22,676 bases of DNA from Chara braunii (taxonomy: Eukaryota > Streptophyta > Charophyceae > Charales > Characeae), in contig BFEA01000551.1 of NCBI GenBank assembly GCA_003427395.1, positions 636,975-659,650 of the forward strand. The letters run 5' to 3'. How positions within the stretch are numbered: position 1 is the stretch's first letter; each line of letters begins with the position of its first letter. Below, one piece after another: positions 1 through 7,500 of this stretch. A program made the position numbers and the translations under genes. The notes under the pieces are model-generated. The model saw only the letters and a program-made list of their open reading frames with translations, ran no database searches and was not told the origin of the DNA.

Positions 1-2
1 GT

Positions 3-758
3 CTGTGCAAGTTTGTGGTGATGCCCTTTGGCCTTTGCAATGTGTCGGGGACATTCGAGTACGCCATGAATAAGATTTTTCATGACTACTTTGATAAGTT
101 CATCGTTGTGTACGTCGACGACATACTTATCTTTAGTATAACTGTTGAGGAGCATGCTCCGCATGTAGAAACTGTATTTCCACTCCTACAACAACATAAG
201 TATAAGATTACCTTAGAAAAACAAGAATTCAGTCATACTAAAATCTTGTACTTAGGTCATGAGATCTCCACGAATGGGATAAGGCCCGAAGATGCCAAGG
301 TGGCTAGCATTCGTGACTAGCCACGACCACAGTCTGTGACCGAGGTCAAATTTTTCGTAGGGATGACCGACTACTATCGCAACTTCGTGAAAAACTATAG
401 CATTGTGGTCTCCCCTTTGACTGATCTAACTTGCCTTGACACGCCATGAGAATGGACTGACGAGTGTGTGGGAGCTTTCAAGCATTTGAAGCATGTTCTC
501 ATGCACCATGAGGTTTTCATGGTTCCCGATCCAGAGAGGCCATTTCTTGTGACCACTAATGCAAGCCAATATGGCATTGGCGCAGTGTTAGCTCAGCAGG
601 AAGGGACGAAGTTGAGGCCAATCAAGTACATGAGTAAGAAAATGCCATTGAAGAAGTTGACGAAGTCCACCTACGAAAGGGAACTCTACGCCCTCTACAA
701 AGCATTAGTCCACTGGAGACACTGTCTATTGGGAAGGTTTTTCTATTTGAGAACTGAC
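3..758 (+). pseudogene. pol: gypsy pol: RT palm/thumb and N-terminal half of RNase H
   Basis: One frame runs from position 3 into the MITE insertion. It begins inside the RT palm with the MPFGL block, reaches the catalytic YVDD at 111-122, and passes through the LGHEIS block typical of the palm-thumb border in Ty3 RTs. The connection segment follows (FVGMTDYYRNFVKNY). RNase H starts near 540 with TTNASQYGIGAVLAQ, where the usual first Asp (TDAS) is Asn. Two stops interrupt it: TAG at 318-320, where the family has Trp (RDWP block), and TGA at 447-449, also at a usual Trp position. Both are explained by single G-to-A changes. The frame then leaves pol at 759 where the MITE begins. Confidence 0.92.
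755..758. repeat. 4-bp target site duplication TGAC, left copy (right copy 1117-1120)
   Basis: TGAC occurs directly before and directly after the 358-bp hairpin element. Dropping the element and one copy keeps the RNase H frame continuous, with the usual RTDHQT-type wording across the junction. That fixes the duplication at exactly four bases. Confidence 0.85.
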
Positions 759-1116
759 AACTACCATTTCGTCAAAATTGACATTTCCTATTTTTTTAAC
801 GAAATTGAAAGTTTTTGAACTTTTTTGGCCGAAAACTCGTCTAAATTTTGCTGCTCTTGAGGGTCCGGCGTTTTAAACACGCTGGACCCCCTGGATGTAT
901 CAGGACTAACTTTGAAACAAGATACATCCAGGGGGGACCGCCTGGATGTATCTTGTCTCAACTAGGTCCAGATACACACAGGGGTTCCAGCGTTTTAAAA
1001 ATGCCGACCCTCAAGAGCAGTAAATTTAGACGAGTTTTCGGCCAAAAAAGTTGAAAAAACTCAGTTTCAATTTTGTTCAAAAAATAATAAATACTCATTT
1101 GGACGAAATTACCGTT
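759..1116. mobile_element. Nonautonomous hairpin MITE (358 bp) inserted in gypsy RNase H
   Basis: Almost the whole element is an inverted repeat. The ends read AACTACCATTTCGTC on the left and, reverse-complemented, AACGGTAATTTCGTC on the right. Long arms follow: the left arm at about 795-905 contains TTTTTTGGCCGAAAACTCGT and CTGCTCTTGAGGGTC, both repeated in reverse complement in the right arm at about 965-1062. A second, perfect 16-bp hairpin lies in the centre: ACAAGATACATCCAGG pairs with CCTGGATGTATCTTGT. The CCTGGATGTATC word occurs four times in alternating orientation, one copy degenerate. There is no coding capacity. The 4-bp TGAC duplication does not fit the usual sizes for Tc1/mariner (TA), Harbinger (3), hAT (8) or Mutator (about 9), so superfamily is left open. 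Confidence 0.88.
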
Positions 1117-1120
1117 TGAC

Positions 1121-1462
1121 CATCAGACACTCAAGTGGATCAAGACACAATTTGTCCTCTTCGATGCACTCAAACGTCGGATTGAGGTCATAGACCAATA
1201 TTACTTCAAGCTAGATTCTATGAAGGGAGAGTACAACAAGGTTCTTGACGTGCTATCACGTAGGGCAGACTACCTAGGTGCGCTGATTACTGAGTTTGGC
1301 TTATATGACAACGTAAGTTGGTCAATGGTGGAAACCTACAAAGAAAACCCTGTCACGATGGACATCATACACAAACTTGAGGCCCAAGACAAGGCCACAT
1401 CTAATGTGTTTGTGATGGTGGATGGTTTACTCTTTCTTGAAAATGCGGGATTAAGAGATTAG
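1121..1462 (+). pseudogene. pol: gypsy pol: C-terminal RNase H and start of integrase region
   Basis: Reading resumes in another frame directly after the right TGAC copy with the RNase H block HQTLKWIKTQ. The end of RNase H follows near 1240 (NKVLDVLSRRADY, equivalent to the usual N-x-VADALSRR). The frame continues through the spacer before the integrase zinc domain and stops at 1460-1462 (TAG), just after GLRD, where related elements continue with R(L)VIP. Homology continues past this point in a different frame. The end of the fragment is therefore decay, not a natural terminus. Confidence 0.88.
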
Positions 1463-1710
1463 TTATCCTAGCTAGTGAAATTTTACTTAGTTTATTTTTA
1501 GGCGAGTGCCACGACGCGAACAAACACTTTGGCTATAAAAAGACTAGTGCAAATCTGCTACAGTGATTCTGGCGGCCTGGTATGCTCGACGAAGCAAAAA
1601 AACATGTACAGACTTCTCAAGTCTGTCAGCGGGACAAGCGACGAACTTAAGCTCCGCTTAGGTTATTTAAGCCCTTGCCCATTCCTGTCAGTCCCGTATA
1701 AAGCGTATCC
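1463..1710 (+). pseudogene. gypsy integrase zinc-binding domain, degraded
   Basis: Most of this stretch reads in the frame of the downstream integrase core. The HX4H pair is seen at 1510-1512 and 1525-1527 (CHDANKHFG), then the GML/W-type block, then the CX2C pair, of which only the second Cys (1624-1626) remains. The first Cys is Ser (TCT, 1615-1617). Stops lie at 1564-1566, 1648-1650 and 1699-1701. Loss of a zinc ligand would disable HHCC folding even without the stops. Confidence 0.82.
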
Positions 1711-2772
1711 ATGGACTTCATGGACACACTCGTGACCAACAAGAGTGGCAAGAGGCACATCTTCGGCATAGTTGACTGGTTTACTAAGTACGCTAGACTA
1801 ATTGTCATGCCGAAATCAGCGAGGACGGATCATGTCATCAAGTTATTTATGGATAACTGGGTGGGTGGTTTCGGACTGCCCAAGTCCATCGTTAATGATA
1901 GAGATGTCCATTTCACAAGCGAGATGTGGAAGAAGGCTATTGAACAAATGGGCAGCCAACTCCAAATGACTTCAGGGAATCATCTTGAAGCCAACGGGAA
2001 AGCTGAACAAATGAACCGAGTGGTGCAACATTTGTTGAGGCATGCCAACCTGTACAACAATGTTGTGCACAGCACCACTGGCGTCAGTCCGAATCAGCTG
2101 CATCTGGGGTGGAGGCCTAGATCTACTCTAAACTTCTTCCTGCCCGAAAACCGATCTGCTGCAACTTCTGGAACCATAGAATTTGGTATCCAATATGAGA
2201 AGTTGTTGCAGCAAGTTGTTGAGTGCATCAAAAAATCTCATAAGGCAATAATTGCTTCTGACAACAAACATCGACGACAATCTACATTTCAGGTAGGGGA
2301 ACGTGTCTGGGTTAAGTCTAGTGAGCTAGGACAGGAATTCGACATCTCTAGGAAGCTAATGCCTCAATACTTTGGTCCTTGGGAGGTCTTGGATATCTTG
2401 GTTAGCGATCAGGTTGGTCCCTCGTATGTGATTCGAATCCCTGGTCACTTGCACACTTACCCTGTGTTTCACGCCTCAAAGCTTGCACCTTTCACTGAGA
2501 CAGAACAGTTCCCATCAAGGACATCAATGCTGCCCCCAACCATGGATGGCCATGTGGACGTCGACGACATTTTGGAGCACTTAGACATGCCTGTTCCTAA
2601 GCTTGTGGGTAGAGGAAGACCGCTAGAACCCAAGAGGGAATACCGGGTCGGATTCAGGCATCACACGGGTCCAAAAGAAGACAGATGGTTCACCAAAGAG
2701 GAACTCATTGAGACAGCACCTCAAATTGTGGAGGACTATGAAAGAAGGTTGAAGGGGAAGGTTCCTGCTTAA
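1711..2772 (+). pseudogene. gypsy integrase core, GPY/F module and chromodomain-like tail
   Basis: A 353-codon open stretch. The DDE catalytic triad is readable: Asp2 (SMDFMD block), Asp63 (NDRD) and Glu99 (GKAEQMNR), with 35 residues between the last two, the canonical D,D35E spacing. After residue 110 the alignment jumps from HLLRHANLYNN to VVHSTTGVSPNQL, so about 20 residues before the usual YN(N)xxHSSTG block appear missing. The GPY/F module (QYFGPWEVLD) lies near residues 215-225, followed by the VFHASKL block near 255. A chromodomain-like tail (EYRVGFRHH...RWFTKEEL) lies near 308-330. The stop at 2770-2772 is natural, because the polypurine tract follows 28 bases later. Labelled pseudogene because the upstream frame is broken and the core carries a deletion. 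Confidence 0.9.
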
Positions 2773-2799
2773 GAAGCATCTCAGCGGACTTCCGAAGCT

Positions 2800-2812
2800 A
2801 AGGGAGAGGGAA
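2800..2812 (+). other. Polypurine tract, plus-strand primer of the gypsy element
   Basis: AAGGGAGAGGGAA lies 28 bases after the pol stop and is followed at once by TGTGAGG, a TG start typical of an LTR. The position between the pol stop and the LTR is as expected for a PPT. Confidence 0.75.
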
Positions 2813-4266
2813 TGTGAGGAATGTGTCCTCATGGGCCCCTAGACAACATGCGTATGTTCTGGACCGTGGCCCCTAGCAAGCCTCGTGCCCGCCCTAAGTG
2901 AAGGTGGGCGTGAATATCCACGAGAGACCCTTATCTCAGCATTTTCCAATGTGGGCATCAGACACTTGCTGCATGCCAGTTGGTTAAAGTTCAACCTGGG
3001 CGTCACCTTGGGCTCTTCCAAAAGAAGCAGCTGCGTCAGGCAGTTGAGCCCAGGACGCAGTTGGTTGTTCCCTGGGCACACTCAGTGTGAGGCCGACACA
3101 TCACGAAATGTCCGCGGGCCAATGAGAATGCAGCATTGTCGTCACACCTGCCCCGCAGGCCAATGCAAACACAGCAAATATTCGGCGCCTGGATAATCCT
3201 GGGCGTGCCCAACTGAAAAGGGCCGAGGCCCTCAACTGTAGACATGGGCCTGGGCGCAGACATTGGGGCCTGACCAGAAGCTACTGGAAACTTCCACGGC
3301 CAGGCCGATACAGTCCAGCAGCAACAGTGACTCCCATATAGGGAGGAGGTCAACCAGTGTGGGGATTCTGACCTAGGCAGGCAATGCGGAAACCCTGCTG
3401 CGATTGAGCGCAAATGTCTGCATTGCGCTAATGCTGATTGGGGCACACACGGGCACTGAGAGGTGAGGGGCGCTGCAGGACAGCGGGGCGCCAAGCGGCC
3501 ACAGCCGGGCTGCAGGGGCGCGGGCAGGTGGAGGTGACGTTGGTCTTCAGGAAGGAGGCACATGTGTGTGATGAGGGGAGTCGAGAGAACGTACATGGTG
3601 CAGGTGGGAGGTCGGCATTGGTGTTGATGTCATGTACATTGGCCTTCGTTGTCGAACTGAGCCTATTGCAGGAATGTAGGTAGGCTAGGTAGGATTAGTA
3701 GAATAGGGTGGGCGCTGGGCGCCAGACAGTAGGAGCGACATTGAATACTGTGTTGGTGTGGCTTGAGGGCTTGGACAGTGGCTCACGAGTTCACTATATT
3801 GCTCTTATTTGGATGGAATCTTGGTGCATTTGAACTCTCTTCTCGTTATATGACTATCTCGACTTCTACGTGATTTTGCAACTTGGTTTCTGTTTATCGC
3901 TCTTACTCATATTCCTTGTATTTTTTTATACTTGTATTTTTCGGTTACTGCTTTTGCCTTGTCGTTGTTTGACTTGTTGTCGTTCCCGCACTGCATTATG
4001 CTGTTTTCCTGCCCATCTGCCTACTTCATGCCTTTCACCCAGTGTGCTTTGTTGCCTTCTGCTGTTTGCCTGCCCACCTGCCTCCCCCATGCCCTCCAGC
4101 CTATGTGCCTTGCTGCCACGTTGCAGCATGCCTTTGGCTGCCCTAGCCTGGAGCCAGGGCTTACACTTGTCGGCCTGCCGGGACCTCCCTTTCGATGACG
4201 AAGACAGAACTGTGGATTTGCAGGTGGGGTATCACGCGTCCTACTAGTGAGTGGGCTAGCTGGTAG
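2813..4266 (+). repeat. Probable 3' LTR of the gypsy element; right edge uncertain
   Basis: The left edge is set by TG after the polypurine tract. No second LTR is in the window, so length cannot be confirmed by comparison. A CATATA word at 3335-3340 could be the TATA box, and the T-rich DNA at 3870-3960 would suit the R/U5 part. The right edge is guessed from a sequence resembling a primer-binding site at 4269. No supported gene occurs here; the ORFs on both strands are low-complexity chance reading. The end could equally lie several hundred bases earlier. Confidence 0.4.
3999..4121 (+). repeat. Two diverged ~60-bp tandem units of the CTGTTTGCCTGCCCACC type
   Basis: Unit one starts TGCTGTTTTCCTGCCC (3999) and unit two CTGCTGTTTGCCTGCCC (4060). 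Each continues with CATGCC and an AGTGTGC or CTATGTGC block. Two further copies of the same word set occur at 4809-4935. Confidence 0.6.
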
Positions 4267-4268
4267 GA

Positions 4269-4281
4269 TGGTACTAGAGCA
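4269..4281 (+). other. Possible tRNA primer-binding site
   Basis: TGGTACTAGAGCA differs from the common plant initiator-Met PBS core TGGTATCAGAGCA only by a swapped TC/CT. If real, it would follow an LTR end and suggest an LTR-internal-LTR-internal tandem or a second truncated copy. The match is short, so chance is possible. Confidence 0.25.
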
Positions 4282-4514
4282 CAGCAGCAGCAGAGATGGT
4301 GGCTCTNCTGCAGTAAGTCTTGCTGGAGTGGGGACTAGGGGAGTTGTTTGGGGGTTGTAGATATGTCTGAAGCGGTTCCAATATCTCTGATTCAAATCGT
4401 AAACCGGGCAATGGCCCTGGTATCTTAATTTTCAAAAGTGTAGCTCTAAATTCTTAGTAGCTTTCTAGCCTCATTTTCATGGAATTTTCTGAAGACTTTT
4501 CTGAACTTGCCTGT
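4282..4514. other. Stretch with no gene; possible SINE 5' remnant
   Basis: No coding sequence is supported. An N at 4307 marks an unresolved base. Positions 4411-4424 (GGCCCTGGTATCTT) resemble the 5' end of the complete SINE at 10696, so a disrupted SINE head may sit here. The following 60 bases do not match it. Confidence 0.4.
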
Positions 4515-4564
4515 TATGGGACGCTGGGCCCGGTTCCCAGTTTGTGCCTACTTGTGAAAAAAAA
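4515..4564 (+). mobile_element. SINE fragment, GGGACGCTGG family, copy 1
   Basis: TATGGGACGCTGGGCCCGG is shared word for word with the complete copy at 10696-10839. The fragment keeps only this middle block and then ends in a short A-run at 4557-4564. No target duplication was found. Confidence 0.65.
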
Positions 4565-4578
4565 GGATATGGTTGTAT

Positions 4579-4672
4579 CTATGGGACGCTGGACCCGGTT
4601 TCCAGCAGGTGCTGCTCCCCACCAATAGATGGAGCTTGTGTTGTTTCAAAAAAAAAATAAAAAAAAAATAAA
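4579..4672 (+). mobile_element. SINE fragment, GGGACGCTGG family, copy 2, with A-rich tail
   Basis: The block ATGGGACGCTGGACCCGG through CAGGTGCTGCTCCCCACC and AATAGATGGAGC matches the complete copy at 10696-10839 with few changes. The tail is (A)9TAA(A)nTAAA, as expected for a SINE retrotransposed by LINE machinery. The 5' tRNA-like part is not recognisable upstream, and no clear target duplication was found. Confidence 0.72.
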
Positions 4673-5181
4673 GAGTCTGGGTCAGAGCTGTGCTGTCCCT
4701 TCCATCTCCATCTCCATCCATCTCCCTCATCCTCATCCCCTTCGTCTTGATCCTGATGGACAGCCATCCCAGTGGGTCCATCACACTCATGCTGTTTTCC
4801 TTGCTGCGTGCTGTTTGTTTGCCCACCCGCCTCCAGCCTATGGCTTTTGTTGCGCTGTCTTTGGTGCTCACTTTTTTTGCTGTTTGTTTGCCCACCCATC
4901 TCTGCCATGCCCTCCAACCTATGTCCTTTATTGTTTGTATACCAACTGTTCAACTGTCAACGTTCAGTCCACTATGGAGTTATGTGAGAATTGTCTTCAA
5001 ATTTTCGGTGCATGGGTCTCTCCTGGGGGGTCACCGGGTGGAGTACACTTGCTGTGTACTGAAGCTGAGCAAAGCGTGTTTTACACACACAATAGCACAC
5101 ACACACAGAAAGATCACCTTCCCATTTTCCGCCTTGAAGCTCCCAAATGCACACAAATGCTGGAGCGTCTTTCTCCGATAA
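4673..5181. other. No supported gene; pyrimidine-rich DNA with repeat units
   Basis: This begins with a CCATCT-type simple repeat (4699-4735). It then carries two more units of the CTGTTTG(T/C)CTGCCCACC repeat (4809-4852 and 4879-4935), which explain the cysteine- and leucine-rich chance ORFs. A short CA-rich patch lies at 5083-5107. Nothing else was recognised. Confidence 0.5.
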
Positions 5182-5575
5182 GCAAATCCTATTTTCCAGT
5201 GTTGCTCTGTACAAGGTGTGGCCACTTTGCCACAAGTATGGCTGCAAAGAAAAAGAAGAAGAATTATGGCTGCCCTGATGATTGCATAAAAATGTATGCT
5301 GTCTGCCCCGCATGTGCAGACACCGCGGAGAAGAGGGAGACTGAAAGCAAATTCTATTTTCCAATGTAATTCTGTACAAGGTGAGGCCACTTTGCCACAA
5401 ATATGGATGCAATCCTGCAACAACAAAAAGAAGAAGAAGAAGAAGAAGAAGAAGAAGAAGAAGAAGAAGAAGAAGAAGAAGGAGAAGAAGAATTATGGCT
5501 GCCCTGCTGATTGCACTAAGAGTGTACCCACTCTTCCCACGATGTGCAGACACCGCAGAGAAGAGGTAGACTGTC
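5182..5575 (+). repeat. Two-unit tandem duplication (165 and 229 bp)
   Basis: Unit one (5182-5346) and unit two (5347-5575) share, in order, GCAAAT(T)C(C)TATTTTCCA, CTGTACAAGGTG, GGCCACTTTGCCACAA, GAAGAATTATGGCTGCCCTG, GATTGCA and ATGTGCAGACACCGC. Unit two is longer because its AAG run has expanded. The ORFs across it on both strands, with poly-Lys, poly-Arg or poly-Leu tracts, come from the microsatellite and are not genes. Confidence 0.85.
5427..5490 (+). repeat. (AAG)n microsatellite, about 21 units
   Basis: An uninterrupted AAG run is followed by one GAG variant near 5481. The equivalent place in the neighbouring tandem unit (5250-5263) has only AAAAAGAAGAAG, so the expansion happened after or during the duplication. 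Confidence 0.95.
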
Positions 5576-5639
5576 CCAACAAAAGTCACAACGACAAATC
5601 CTGAGAACCTGTTCTCAGAAAATGTTGTAAAATCCATCA

Positions 5640-5829
5640 AAGACAGAAGAGCATACGTTGGTGCACCCATCAACTGTTGATAAGTACAGACCCAAGTTTG
5701 AATCCAGATCTGCCCAGATGGGTAATGGCTCAGCCAGATGGGGAATGGCCCCAGTACATCCCAGTTGAAGTCTGAGGGGTCCGGATCCAAATCCCTTCCT
5801 TTGTTTTTCTCTTTTTTTTCTTTTTTTTT
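5640..5829 (+). mobile_element. tRNA-headed SINE with T-rich tail
   Basis: The A-box-like GCATACGTTGG (5651-5661) and B-box-like AGTTTGAATCC (5695-5705) lie about 45 bases apart, the tRNA spacing. Between them, CAACTGTTGA sits where an anticodon loop would be. The body has a 20-bp tandem duplication (CCAGATGGGTAATGGCTCAG, then CCAGATGGGGAATGGCC). It ends in a T-rich tract at 5805-5829, as in plant Au-type SINEs. The head shares GTTGGT(A/G)CACCCA and AACTGTTGA with the SINE at 6014. No target duplication was found. Confidence 0.65.
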
Positions 5830-5990
5830 GAAAACGAAGATACATTCTTCTCTCATTCTCACCTTTCACTACCTACTTACAACTACTCCGAAGCCTATAC
5901 AGGGGACCCGTGCAAGCATAACTACCTCTCACAATTAAGGGGATGCATGTTGGGCCCCGCCCTAAATGGCAGTGGTCAGGGAGTAGGGTG
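5830..5990. other. Spacer, nothing recognised
   Basis: No gene, repeat or RNA feature was recognised between the SINE tail and the U6 fragment. Confidence 0.5.
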
Positions 5991-6232
5991 ATGGCCCCTG
6001 CGCAAGGATGACACACACAGCAACGGGCCTAGCTCAGTTGGTACACCCACGAACTGTTGAAATACAAAGCTATCACTGCCTATCAGATCAAAATAAAAAT
6101 CTTAAAAAAAAAAAAAGGATCAAAATAAAATCATTCTGAAATACCTAGCGCCGGTCAGTGCAATGATGATATCTCGAGGTCGTCTTAAAAAAACAAAAAA
6201 AAAAAGGATGACAGGAATAAATCGAGAAATGG
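5991..6232 (+). pseudogene. U6 snRNA 3'-half pseudogene, split by a SINE
   Basis: ATGGCCCCTGCGCAAGGATGACA (5991-6013) is the central-to-3' part of plant U6 snRNA. The U6 sequence resumes at 6204 with AAGGATGACA and continues GGAATAAATCGAGAAATGG to 6232, the U6 3' end apart from small changes. The ten bases AAGGATGACA are present twice, at 6004-6013 and 6204-6213, as a target duplication made by the 190-bp SINE in between. The U6 5' half (stem-loop, ACAGAGA) is absent upstream. It is therefore a truncated copy, not a functional gene, and there is no pol III terminator or promoter context. Confidence 0.88.
6014..6203 (+). mobile_element. tRNA-headed SINE inserted into a U6 copy (190 bp)
   Basis: GGGCCTAGCTCAGTTGG (6027-6043) is a near-perfect tRNA 5' end with its A box. 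CACGAACTGTTGA follows in the anticodon region; the B box is not recognisable. The element ends CTTAAAAAAACAAAAAAAAA, an A-rich tail. It is bounded by the perfect 10-bp duplication AAGGATGACA. Inside it, a 13-bp direct repeat (GATCAAAATAAAA at 6086-6098 and 6118-6130) brackets a 19-nt A-rich piece. Confidence 0.82.
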
Positions 6233-6530
6233 TATACATCAAAAGGGCTGTTCTCTTCCTTTCTTTTCCTTTTAAGCCCAGGGTGTTGTAGAGGCCAAGG
6301 ACCAGACCCGTGGTGATTGCTGGTAGCGGCAGCCAATGGTTGCCCTGACAGGATAGACCACCTACCCTACCCATCCCCAGGTTAATACTCCCAGCGCACC
6401 CCCTGCCCCTACTATACTACCTCAGTGTGACCAGCACTCAGGACCATCACCCTACCAGTATCTAGGGCAACTTGGACCAGACAGCAGTGACAAGCACCAA
6501 GCCTGGGCCGACCTCCCAGCCCTGTGACGA
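6233..6530. other. No supported gene
   Basis: Mixed sequence with a pyrimidine-rich patch near 6255-6275 and CCCTACC-type words near 6360-6450. Neither strand gives a recognisable protein or RNA. Confidence 0.4.
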
Positions 6531-7195
6531 ACCACTTTCTGTAGCGCGCGTCTTTCTACGTGATTGCAATGAGGGGTCCTCAGCTGGGAAGGTTGGGCCA
6601 ATTACGGGAGATCGGGATGGAAGGGAAATCGCGTCAGTACCCTCACTTCTTCGTCTTTTGCGTCGATTCTTTTCGGATGGCGGAGTCGGAGCTGGGTGTG
6701 TCCCGGGACGGGTGATTGATTGGTCGGATGGCTGGCGTGCCGCCAGGCGCGCGACTAATAAATGTTGATGTCATTTCTTTTTGGTTCGGTTTCGGAACTT
6801 TTTGGGCGCGGACATCGCACGGGAACTTGCTTCGTTCTTTTTGAATTTTCTTTTTGAATCCATTTTCGAATTTTGTCGAGCCCCGATGACCCTCGGAATT
6901 TTGGACTTTCTTTCCGGAGCTCGTGCTTTTTGCTTTTCTGATTAGCCGACGCCTTTAATCGGGTGTGTAACTGTAATCTTGGGTTGGCGCCATTGTAACT
7001 GTATCGTTCTTCTTGCGCTTCGTTTTTCCCGCCCTTCTTCTCTTTCTTTCGCTGCGTTTATGTAGCCACGGTCTGCATGATCGGATCGATGCGTGGAGAG
7101 GGCTACGTCCCCCACGCCGCGGCCCAGTCATGCAGAATGCAAGCACTCCCTCTCTAATCCTCTTTCCAAATCCTTGTAAATCCGTGTTCTTCGCG

Positions 7196-7232
7196 CATGC
7201 ATGCACGCTATAAATTTCGGCTGCGCGATCAG
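7196..7232 (+). promoter_or_regulatory. Candidate pol II core promoter: RY motif plus TATA box
   Basis: CATGCATGC (7196-7204), a plant RY-type element, is followed by TATAAAT (7209-7215) in a CpG-rich setting. A perfect 11-bp direct repeat TGCGCGATCAG lies just downstream at 7222-7232 and 7268-7278, spanning the expected start of transcription. Transcription would run rightwards. A TATA word alone is weak evidence, and no downstream exon with a recognised protein supports it. Confidence 0.35.
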
Positions 7233-7306
7233 TTAGCTCTCTTAACCGGCTATTCGAAGCTCGGGGTTGCGCGATCAGAGAGGGTCGGCACACGAGCGAA
7301 GTAAGA

Positions 7307-7313
7307 GGTGAGT
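7307..7313 (+). other. Candidate 5' splice site
   Basis: AGAG|GTGAGTAG matches the donor consensus, with the junction after 7307, about 65-70 bases after the expected transcription start of the candidate promoter. The T-rich DNA that follows (7520-7640) would suit a 5'UTR intron. No acceptor could be assigned. Confidence 0.22.
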
Positions 7314-7500
7314 AGAGCAGGAGTCGGGCGACCCGACGAGCTGGTGCCAAACCCGCGGGGTTGACGCGAGCCACGACGGACTGTGGGCGCGGGCGAACCT
7401 GACGGGTGCGGCAGGACTAAGCGGGGTGACGGCTTCGTGGGTTGGTGCGCGACAACGGACTGTCCGCATCGGAGAAGAAGAGAGAGGGAGAGAGAGTTGA

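Larger units (their letters stand above)
1..2812 (+). mobile_element. Ty3/gypsy chromovirus-like retrotransposon, 3' part of internal region, inactive
   Basis: The sequence shows pol domains in the Ty3/gypsy order RT, RNase H, integrase, ending in a chromodomain-like tail and followed by a polypurine tract. The 5' LTR, gag, protease and front of RT lie outside the window. The reading frame is broken by in-frame stops at 318-320 and 447-449, a 358-bp hairpin insertion at 759-1116, a frame change near 1463-1500, and three stops at 1564-1566, 1648-1650 and 1699-1701. Retrotransposons of this group copy through an RNA intermediate in cytoplasmic particles and integrate with the chromodomain as a targeting module (family knowledge). 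This copy could not encode an active polyprotein. Superfamily is certain; assignment to the chromovirus clade is probable. Confidence 0.93.
6530..7500. other. CpG-rich segment, candidate host regulatory/leader DNA
   Basis: CG dinucleotides are frequent here (for example GTAGCGCGCG, CGCCAGGCGCGCGAC, CACGCCGCGGCCC). In the gypsy and LINE regions they are scarce and TG/CA plentiful. That contrast suggests DNA that has not been long methylated. ORFs on both strands (for example 6472-6768) match nothing I recognise. A possible poly(A)-signal word AATAAA lies at 6758-6763. The segment contains the TATA/RY cluster listed separately. Confidence 0.4.

Noticed and set aside
3036-3596. 186-codon minus-strand ORF in the LTR region
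   Set aside because: No recognisable motif, Pro/Ser/Cys-rich, overlaps other ORFs, and lies where an LTR is expected.
5600-5617. Perfect small palindrome CTGAGAAC-CT-GTTCTCAG as an operator
   Set aside because: An isolated 8-bp hairpin with no gene or promoter nearby; expected by chance at this scale.
4972-5862. 296-codon minus-strand ORF with a long Leu run
   Set aside because: The Leu run is the (AAG)n microsatellite read on the other strand, and the rest is the tandem duplication and SINE sequence.
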